A stretch of DNA of 5,481 nt from Deltaproteobacteria bacterium (GTDB lineage Bacteria > Desulfobacterota > Desulfobacteria > C00003060), in contig DAOUWN010000172.1 of assembly GCA_030667105.1 (NCBI GenBank), forward strand, positions 1 through 5,481, in the 5' to 3' direction. A program made the position numbers and the translations under genes. Below the pieces are notes generated by a model. That model was not told where the DNA came from, did no database searches, and worked only from the letters and a program-made list of their open reading frames with translations. Shown in pieces: positions 1-5,481 of the stretch. Numbering within the stretch: the stretch's first letter is position 1; each line of letters starts with the position of its first letter.

Positions 1-38
1 GATGAACTCGTAAAAAGTCAAAAAATGTATTTTTTGTC

Positions 39-58
39 ATTCCGGCGAAAGCCGGAAT
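39..58 (+). repeat. Hairpin 1 of the 5' element (8-bp stem, GAAA loop)
   Basis: attccggc (39-46) pairs perfectly with gccggaat (51-58) around a gaaa loop. GAAA belongs to the GNRA class of stable tetraloops if the plus strand is transcribed. It is the left member of an inverted pair with the hairpin at 91-110. Confidence 0.8.
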
Positions 59-90
59 CCAGTATTTTCAGGTAGTTGGAACTAATATGG

Positions 91-110
91 ACTCCGGTTT
101 TCACCGGAGT
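91..110 (-). repeat. Hairpin 2 of the 5' element (8-bp stem, GAAA loop on minus strand)
   Basis: actccggt (91-98) pairs perfectly with accggagt (103-110) around tttc, which is GAAA when read on the minus strand. Compared with hairpin 1 in the same orientation, two base pairs differ (T-A to C-G and C-G to T-A). In both cases the two partners changed together, so the stem is kept intact. Confidence 0.8.
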
Positions 111-156
111 GACGACTTTTTACGAGATTATCAAGTTTCGGACTGAAACAGAATGT

Positions 157-161
157 GAGGG
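157..161 (+). promoter_or_regulatory. Ribosome-binding site that decides the DUF2065 start
   Basis: gaggg lies 5 nt before ATG 167. An in-frame GTG at 155 would place this motif inside the coding region and has no comparable motif of its own, so ATG 167 is preferred. Confidence 0.55.
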
Positions 162-166
162 ATAGG

Positions 167-352
167 ATGGAATATTTTCTGTGTGTGCTTGGGATGGTCA
201 TGATAGTGGAGGGGCTTCCTTATTTCGCCGCCCCTGCGAGGATGAAAGTGTGGATTAGAAAAATGGCTGAATTGCCAGATTCAACTGTCAGGATCACGGG
301 ATTCCTCCTGATGATAGCCGGACTTGGTTTGATCTATTTTGGACGGTCGTGA
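167..352 (+). CDS. DUF2065 (YjeT-like) small inner-membrane protein
   Basis: A 61-aa protein with two hydrophobic segments, about residues 3-20 (from FLCVLGMVMIVEGLPYF) and 41-58 (ITGFLLMIAGLGLIYFG). They are joined by a short basic, amphipathic linker with the A-x-L-P-D motif at 34-38. This two-helix hairpin with an early E-G-L-P and a central 'aeLPD..vRitG' matches the DUF2065 family (E. coli YjeT type), whose usual length is about 60 aa; the role of the family is unknown. Both ends are probably cytoplasmic or both periplasmic; the basic linker suggests that the linker faces the cytoplasm (inference from the positive-inside rule). The start at ATG 167 is chosen because a gaggg motif sits 5 nt upstream; GTG 155 would add four residues. 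The stop lies 4 bp before the queA start, so the two are probably co-transcribed and translationally coupled. Confidence 0.8.
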   Translation: MEYFLCVLGMVMIVEGLPYFAAPARMKVWIRKMAELPDSTVRITGFLLMIAGLGLIYFGRS

Positions 353-356
353 ACAG

Positions 357-1466
357 ATGTATCTCCTGAGTGACTACGATTACACTCTTCCTCAAGAGCT
401 GATTGCCCAGGCGCCCGCGTCCCGCCGGGATCAATCCCGTCTCATGCTCCTGGAAAGGATGGGCAAGAAAATATCTCACCATTCTTTTAGAGATCTGGTG
501 GGGCTGCTTCGTCCAGGAGACCTTCTGGTCGTAAATAACACCCGTGTTGTTAAGGGCAGGCTCAAGGGCATCAAGGAGACCGGGGGAAAGGTTGAGGTCC
601 TGCTTCTCGACTATGCAGGAGATATACAACAAGAACGAATAGTCGTTCAGGGAGCCAAGAAGGCTCAGACGTCAGGATCACAGGGTTCAGGTGACTTTAT
701 TTGTGAGTGTTTGATCAAGGCATCCAAGCCTCCACGTCCGGGATCAGAGATCCGCTTTGCCGGAGGGCTCAGGGCAACTGTCCTGGAAGGCGCGAGAGGC
801 GTGTTCAGAATGGCTTTTCGTTTCCAGGGAGACTTTGGCGTCCTTCTGGAAAGAATAGGCGAGATCCCTCTTCCCCCGTATATCAAGAGGAACGGGCAAG
901 GAGTCCCACCGTGTGACGATTATCAGGCTTACCAAACCGTTTACGCCAAAAAAGAAGGGGCCGTGGCAGCGCCCACTGCCGGGCTCCACTTCTCGCCCGA
1001 TCTCCTTGAGGGGCTCACCGATCTGGGCGTTGAGGTCATTGCCATCACGCTTCATGTGGGCTACGGGACATTTCTGCCAGTGCGGGTTTCGGATATCAGG
1101 CAACACAAAATCCATTCTGAGACATACGAACTTACAGACAGAACTGCCCTGGCCATCAACCAAGCCAAGGCTGATGGCCGGCGTATCATTGCGGTGGGCA
1201 CTACATCCGTGCGGGTGCTCGAACATGCATCTGACAGGGTATGCCGTGTGGTGCCCGGATCGGGCAAGTGTGACCTTTTTATCTATCCCGGCTTTCGGTT
1301 CAAGATAATCGACGCCTTAATCACCAATTTTCATCTTCCCGAAAGCACATTGTTGATGCTGGTTTCCGCCTTTGCAGGCCGGGAGTTTATCCTGGATGCC
1401 TACCAGGAAGCAATCGACACGAAATACCGTTTCTACAGCTACGGAGATGCGATGTTGATATGTTAG
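357..1466 (+). CDS. queA: S-adenosylmethionine:tRNA ribosyltransferase-isomerase QueA
   Basis: QueA transfers and isomerises the ribosyl group of SAM onto preQ1 at position 34 of tRNAs with GUN anticodons, giving epoxyqueuosine; it is cytoplasmic. The 369-aa product carries the family hallmarks in order: LSDYDYTLPQELIAQ at 4-18, GDLLVVNNTRVVKGRL at 54-69, GEIPLPPYIKR at 168-178, DYQAYQTVYAKKEGAVAAPT from 188 followed by AGLHF, LHVGYGTFLPV at 232-242, HSETYEL at 253-259, AVGTTSVRVLE at 279-289, FIYPGFRFKIIDALITNFHL from 308, and a terminal YRFYSYGDAMLI. ATG 357 gives the normal N-terminus; TTG 339 in frame would add six residues and overlap the upstream gene. No good Shine-Dalgarno is visible, so coupling to the DUF2065 gene ending at 352 is likely. 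A polar Gly/Ser/Gln stretch at about 88-114 makes it slightly longer than typical members. Tgt, the preceding enzyme in the pathway, follows downstream. Confidence 0.97.
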   Translation: MYLLSDYDYTLPQELIAQAPASRRDQSRLMLLERMGKKISHHSFRDLVGLLRPGDLLVVNNTRVVKGRLKGIKETGGKVEVLLLDYAGDIQQERIVVQGAKKAQTSGSQGSGDFICECLIKASKPPRPGSEIRFAGGLRATVLEGARGVFRMAFRFQGDFGVLLERIGEIPLPPYIKRNGQGVPPCDDYQAYQTVYAKKEGAVAAPTAGLHFSPDLLEGLTDLGVEVIAITLHVGYGTFLPVRVSDIRQHKIHSETYELTDRTALAINQAKADGRRIIAVGTTSVRVLEHASDRVCRVVPGSGKCDLFIYPGFRFKIIDALITNFHLPESTLLMLVSAFAGREFILDAYQEAIDTKYRFYSYGDAMLIC

Positions 1467-1483
1467 GCCAAACCACTAACTAG

Positions 1484-1512
1484 TGCCTGAACGGAAAGTT
1501 CATGTTCAGGCA
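1484..1512. repeat. Hairpin downstream of queA (9-bp stem)
   Basis: tgcctgaac (1484-1492) pairs perfectly with gttcaggca (1504-1512) across an 11-nt loop. It begins 17 bp after the queA stop. No T-run follows, so it is not a standard intrinsic terminator. It could stabilise the mRNA 3' end or be a repeat-element end; the 'tagtgcctgaac' part resembles repeats I recall from related genomes, unverified. Confidence 0.6.
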
Positions 1513-1513
1513 G

Positions 1514-2831
<1,318 letters not shown>

Positions 2832-2851
2832 GGCCCTTAACGTAATACCGG

Positions 2852-2880
2852 TTGCAAAAAACAGCGACTGCGTTTATGGT
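2852..2880 (+). promoter_or_regulatory. Weak candidate sigma70-type promoter before the Nfu gene
   Basis: TTGCAA (2852-2857) and TATGGT (2875-2880) are separated by 17 bp, each matching the consensus at four of six positions. A transcript would start about 30 bp before the Nfu ATG. The match is modest and could be chance; read-through from tgt is the alternative. Confidence 0.25.
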
Positions 2881-2900
2881 AGCGGCAATTTCAAAAACCA

Positions 2901-2907
2901 AAGGAGG
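2901..2907 (+). promoter_or_regulatory. Strong Shine-Dalgarno for the Nfu gene
   Basis: aaggagg sits 10 nt before ATG 2918 and is the strongest ribosome-binding site in the window. It sets the start at 2918 rather than at upstream in-frame codons from 2852, whose translation has no family resemblance. Confidence 0.85.
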
Positions 2908-2917
2908 ACAGACAACG

Positions 2918-3139
2918 ATGCAGGAAGAGGTTCAAGTGGTGATCGACAAGATACGGCCCATGCTACAGGCTGACGGCGGGGATGTGGAACTGGTAAGCGT
3001 TGATAACGGGGTAGTAAAGGTTCGTCTTCAGGGGGCGTGCAAGGGCTGTCCCATGTCTCAGATGACTTTGAAAAACGGAATCGAGAAATTCCTCAAAAAA
3101 GAAATCCCCGAGGTAGACCGTGTGGAGGGGGTCGACTAA
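2918..3139 (+). CDS. NifU C-terminal-domain (Nfu-type) Fe-S cluster scaffold/carrier
   Basis: The 73-aa product is a stand-alone NifU C-terminal domain, the module that assembles or carries a [4Fe-4S] cluster for delivery to apo-proteins in the cytoplasm. Visible are the conserved IRPMLQADGGDVELV at 12-26, the strand VVKVRLQGAC at 32-41, and the C-x-x-C cluster ligands C41 and C44 in GACKGCPMS, followed by the helix MTLKNGIEKFLKKEIPE. Such domains usually bind the cluster at a dimer interface with two cysteines from each chain. It lacks the NifU N-terminal scaffold and the degenerate A-type domain of E. coli NfuA, as is common for small Nfu proteins. The start is set by the aaggagg motif. It lies 86 bp downstream of tgt on the same strand. 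Its TAA interleaves with the fabH stop on the other strand, with 4 bp shared. A specific client cannot be inferred. Confidence 0.93.
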   Translation: MQEEVQVVIDKIRPMLQADGGDVELVSVDNGVVKVRLQGACKGCPMSQMTLKNGIEKFLKKEIPEVDRVEGVD

Positions 3140-4128
3140 AAGGACCACTTGACGACGGACGCTCCCCAGGTTAGGCCAGCTCCAAATGTCACTAGAAGGA
3201 CATAGTCACCCTGTTTTAGCAAGCCTTCTCGGTTGGCCTCGTCCAGGGCAATCGGTATTGTGGCGGAAGAGGTATTGCCGTACTTTTCAATATTCGTATA
3301 GACGCTTTCCATGGGAATCGACAGCCTTTCAGCCATAGCCCGGATGATTCTGAGGTTGGCCTGATGCGGGACCAGCAATTTAACGTCGTCACACGAGAGG
3401 CCGTTATGTTCCAAGGCCGCCGCGGCAATGTCAGCCAGACACGTAACCGCTTTTTTGAAAAGCCGATTTCCTTCCATTCTTAAAGAAAACGGCTTTCCTT
3501 CTATCGTATCCAGGATTTCGGGAATCTTGGACCTCTCGTCATAGGAGTAAAGGAGGTTCCAGAAATTCCCGTCCGACTGTAGATGGGTTGAAAGAATCCC
3601 ATCGTCGTTGGTACTGGGCGTGAGAACCACGGCGCCGGCCCCGTCGCCCAACAAGACGCAGGTGCTTCGATCCTCCCAATTTGTGATGGACGAAAGACGT
3701 TCGGCGCCAATGACCAGGGCGTTCTTGCAGGTTCCGGTGGCAATGGCATTATTCGCGACAGAGAGGCTGTAAAGGAAACCCGAACATCCGGCAGACACGT
3801 CAAAGGCCACGGCTTTGCTTGCGTTGAGCGCCTTTTGTACAAAGCACGCGACAGAAGGGAACTGACGATCCGGTGTCACCGTGCCTACAACAATCATATC
3901 AAGGTCTCCAGGCAGAATGCCCCCCATTTCCAGGGCCTTCAGTGACGCCGCAGTGGACAATTCCGAGGTGTTTTCACCTTGTCCGTTTGTCGAAATGCGT
4001 CGCTCCTTGATTCCTGTACGCCGTATTATCCAGTCGTCGCTTGTGTCCACAATTGTCTCCAGGTCCTTATTCGTAAGGATCCTCTTTGGAGTAGTGGAAC
4101 CTGTGCCAACGATACGTGCTCTTATCAT
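3136..4128 (-). CDS. fabH: 3-oxoacyl-[acyl-carrier-protein] synthase III (KAS III)
   Basis: FabH condenses an acyl-CoA (usually acetyl-CoA) with malonyl-ACP to start type II fatty acid synthesis; cytoplasmic, thiolase fold. The 330-aa product has normal length. Visible are ARIVGTGSTTPKRILTN at 4-20, DDWIIRRTGIKERR at 31-44, the nucleophile C115 in DVSAGCSGFLYSL, the GDGAGAVVL strand at 161-169, H255 in VPHQANLRI, and N285 in EKYGNTSSATIPIAL. The Cys-His-Asn triad is therefore complete. TFGAGLTWGASVVKW closes the protein. ATG 4128 matches the family N-terminus; aagagg (4140-4145, minus strand) lies 11 nt upstream, a rather long spacing. The frame stays open to an ATG at 4206, which would add 26 non-conserved residues. 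The gene is convergent with and overlaps the Nfu gene by 4 bp, and is divergent from the aminotransferase. No other fab gene is present here. Primer preference (straight or branched) cannot be read reliably. Confidence 0.95.
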   Translation of the reverse strand: MIRARIVGTGSTTPKRILTNKDLETIVDTSDDWIIRRTGIKERRISTNGQGENTSELSTAASLKALEMGGILPGDLDMIVVGTVTPDRQFPSVACFVQKALNASKAVAFDVSAGCSGFLYSLSVANNAIATGTCKNALVIGAERLSSITNWEDRSTCVLLGDGAGAVVLTPSTNDDGILSTHLQSDGNFWNLLYSYDERSKIPEILDTIEGKPFSLRMEGNRLFKKAVTCLADIAAAALEHNGLSCDDVKLLVPHQANLRIIRAMAERLSIPMESVYTNIEKYGNTSSATIPIALDEANREGLLKQGDYVLLVTFGAGLTWGASVVKWSF

Positions 4129-4177
4129 GATGAATGCTACCTCTTGTTTTTCTGAGATTGATGAAGCTTTAACGGTT

Positions 4178-4206
4178 TTTTTACCACGAAAAAGATGAAG
4201 TGTCAT
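4178..4206 (-). promoter_or_regulatory. Candidate sigma70-type promoter for fabH
   Basis: On the minus strand ATGACA (4206-4201; five of six matches to TTGACA) and TAAAAA (4183-4178; four of six to TATAAT) are separated by exactly 17 bp. Transcription would begin near 4171, giving a leader of about 43 nt before ATG 4128. The -35 box contains the alternative ATG 4206, so use of this promoter would exclude the longer protein. Confidence 0.4.
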
Positions 4207-4254
4207 GTTTTTTCCGCCATAGAAAACCGCGAACAGATTCTATAACCAGATTTC

Positions 4255-4260
4255 GGGAGG
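4255..4260 (+). promoter_or_regulatory. Shine-Dalgarno for the aminotransferase
   Basis: gggagg lies 7 nt before ATG 4268, good strength and spacing, and supports that start. Confidence 0.8.
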
Positions 4261-4267
4261 AATTGCC

Positions 4268-5452
4268 ATGACCATCGCTGAAAAGATTCACACAATTCTG
4301 GAAAAGTCCTCGTGGATTCGAAAGATGTTTGAGGAAGGCGCTCAGCTCAAGGCAGAGCATGGCGCCGAGAATGTCTTTGATTTCAGTTTGGGGAACCCAA
4401 ACCTTCAACCACCTGCCCGCTTTAAAGAGGTTCTCATCGACGTGGCAAAGGCCTCAGAGCCTGGATACCATGCCTACATGCCAAATACAGGATATCCGTC
4501 GGTAAGAAAGGCGGTTGCAGAGTTCCTCTCCAAGGAACAGGGAGTTGCGATCGCAGCAGATGATGTCATTATGACCTGTGGGGCTGCCGGCGCCGTGAAT
4601 GTGATCCTGAAGGCAATCCTGAATCCAGGTGATGAGGTCATTACGCCGGCCCCTTATTTTGTGGAGTACGGTTTTTATGTAGATAATCACGGGGGAACGC
4701 TCAAGACTGTGCCAAGCAAATCGGATTTCACCCTTGACCTTGAGATCATCAAAGACGCCATCACGCCAAAAACCAAGGCCGTTCTCATCAATTCGCCGAA
4801 TAACCCTTCGGGTCAAGTCTATTCTGAGGAAAGCCTCACGCAACTGGGCGCGCTCTTGCAAGATGAGGGTCGCAGACTAAGACGGACGCTTTATCTTATC
4901 TCCGATGAACCTTACCGAAAGATCGCCTTTGACGGAGTGGAGGTCCCATCGCTGTTTCCCCTCTATTCCGAGGCTATGATTGTCACGTCTTATTCAAAAG
5001 ATCTTTCAATCCCGGGGGAGCGGATAGGCTTTTTGGTGGTAAACCCTGAAGCAACTTACAGAAACGATCTTCTGGCCGGCATGACACTTGCCAATCGCAT
5101 CTTGGGCTATGTAAACGCTCCGGCCTTGATGCAACGGGCCATTGGATCCTTACAGGGCGTCTCCGTTGATCCGGGGGTTTACCAGGCAAAGAGGGATCTC
5201 CTGTGCGATGGCCTCTCAACGTGTGGGTACGAATTTATAATGCCAAAGGGAGCATTCTACCTTTTCCCCAAAAGTCCCATTGCTGATGACGTAGCCTTTG
5301 TCAGGGCCTTGCAGGAGGAGTTGATTCTGACTGTGCCGGGCAGGGGGTTCGGGTCTCCGGGTTTTTTTCGCATTGCCTTTTGTGTGGATGACAGCACCAT
5401 CACGAAAGCCATGCCCGGCTTTAACCGGGTTTTCAAGCGATTTCAAGCTTGA
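4268..5452 (+). CDS. Class I/II (AspC-like) PLP-dependent aminotransferase
   Basis: A 394-aa fold-type I aminotransferase, expected to be a cytoplasmic dimer moving an amino group between an amino acid and a 2-oxo acid. Visible are the N-terminal FSLGNPNLQPP at 39-49, YMPNTGYPSVRKAV at 70-83, the phosphate-binding TCGAAGAVN at 103-111, INSPNNPSG at 174-182 with the PLP-contacting N179, ISDEPYRKI at 211-219 with D213 (pyridine nitrogen) and Y216 (O3'), the Schiff-base lysine K244 in SYSKDLSIPGERIGF, R252 eight residues later (phosphate), and R368 in FFRIAF, the usual alpha-carboxylate-binding arginine. The family key residues are all present, so it should be active. Substrate choice (aspartate, alanine, aromatic or branched-chain) cannot be decided from these motifs, so no gene symbol is given. 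The start is supported by gggagg. It is read divergently from fabH across 139 bp, with no convincing promoter for this direction. Confidence 0.93.
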   Translation: MTIAEKIHTILEKSSWIRKMFEEGAQLKAEHGAENVFDFSLGNPNLQPPARFKEVLIDVAKASEPGYHAYMPNTGYPSVRKAVAEFLSKEQGVAIAADDVIMTCGAAGAVNVILKAILNPGDEVITPAPYFVEYGFYVDNHGGTLKTVPSKSDFTLDLEIIKDAITPKTKAVLINSPNNPSGQVYSEESLTQLGALLQDEGRRLRRTLYLISDEPYRKIAFDGVEVPSLFPLYSEAMIVTSYSKDLSIPGERIGFLVVNPEATYRNDLLAGMTLANRILGYVNAPALMQRAIGSLQGVSVDPGVYQAKRDLLCDGLSTCGYEFIMPKGAFYLFPKSPIADDVAFVRALQEELILTVPGRGFGSPGFFRIAFCVDDSTITKAMPGFNRVFKRFQA

Positions 5453-5481
5453 TGTCGTGTTCTGGCGCTTTGAGAGGGAAA
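5453..5481 (+). other. Short 3' flank with possible ribosome-binding site
   Basis: After the aminotransferase stop there are only 29 bp. They end with gagaggg (5472-5478), a Shine-Dalgarno-like run that could serve a gene starting just beyond the window on the plus strand. No terminator is seen before the edge. Confidence 0.3.

Larger units (their letters stand above)
1..132. repeat. MITE/REP-like palindromic intergenic element
   Basis: Nested inverted repeats with no coding potential. The outer arms, 1-19 and 114-132, match at 17 of 19 positions, with a perfect 13-bp core (7-19 against 114-126, ctcgtaaaaagtc). The inner arms, 36-66 and 84-113, are also inverted copies, and each folds into its own hairpin. 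The left side carries an extra AT-rich stretch (about 20-35) that the right side lacks. The similarity may continue left of the window, because the right flank (attatcaag) looks like more of the same end. The size, terminal repeats and lack of an ORF fit a non-autonomous mobile or REP-type element. I recall similar sequences from intergenic regions of Desulfobacterota, but no search was done. No transposase is present and no target-site duplication can be judged with the left end cut off. Confidence 0.75.

Noticed and set aside
339..356. TTG 339 as the queA start
   Set aside because: It would add six non-conserved residues and overlap the DUF2065 gene. MYLLSDYDY from ATG 357 is the normal QueA N-terminus.
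286..688. Similar 18-bp words (gtcaggatcac...) near the DUF2065 3' end and in the QueA loop
   Set aside because: The match is 16 of 18 positions between two coding regions in different contexts. A pair this similar can occur by chance in 5.5 kb, and nothing else extends it.
744..1226. Long minus-strand open frame inside queA
   Set aside because: It is antisense to strongly conserved QueA sequence, and its product has no recognisable domain; it is a coding shadow.
4241..4246. TATAAC as a -10 box for the aminotransferase
   Set aside because: There is no acceptable -35 box at 16-18 bp upstream and no extended -10. Transcription would begin almost on top of the Shine-Dalgarno.
5414..5433. Terminator-like hairpin cccgg-ctttaa-ccggg followed by tttt
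   Set aside because: The stem is only 5 bp, the T-run is four, and it lies inside the last codons of the aminotransferase; too weak to call as a terminator.

Overview
The window reads as ordinary chromosomal DNA from a Gram-negative bacterium. The best guess is a Desulfobacterota (former Deltaproteobacteria) sulfate-reducer-like genome. That placement rests on the overall look of the proteins, the small stand-alone Nfu protein, and the style of the intergenic repeats (paired 'attccggc-GAAA-gccggaat' hairpins, degenerate 'ttcgga' palindromes). It is recall-based and was not tested by a search.

Layout. Positions 1-132 hold a small non-coding, MITE/REP-like palindromic element whose left end lies at or beyond the window edge. 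A forward cluster follows: a 61-aa two-helix membrane protein of the DUF2065 (YjeT-like) type (167-352), then queA (357-1466) only 4 bp downstream. A 255-bp repeat-filled gap comes next, then tgt (1722-2831), and 86 bp further a 73-aa NifU C-terminal-domain (Nfu-type) Fe-S scaffold gene (2918-3139). fabH lies on the minus strand (4128-3136), and its stop codon interleaves with that of the Nfu gene. A class I/II PLP-dependent aminotransferase (4268-5452) is read divergently from fabH. The last 29 bp end in a purine-rich, ribosome-binding-site-like stretch that may belong to a further gene.

How the genes work together. Tgt and QueA are consecutive enzymes of queuosine tRNA modification. Tgt swaps guanine 34 for preQ1, and QueA then builds epoxyqueuosine using the ribosyl part of SAM. 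The final reductase and the preQ1 synthesis genes are not in the window. FabH (fatty-acid initiation), the Nfu protein and the aminotransferase are separate housekeeping functions. All five larger genes look intact, with their key catalytic or ligand residues in place.

I found no convincing new multi-gene system, phage, transposase, CRISPR array, tRNA or rRNA. The most interesting material is non-coding: the 5' repeat, whose two hairpins differ by compensated base-pair changes; the degenerate palindrome plus hairpin between queA and tgt; and the tail-to-tail overlap of the Nfu gene and fabH, which leaves no room for a terminator between them.
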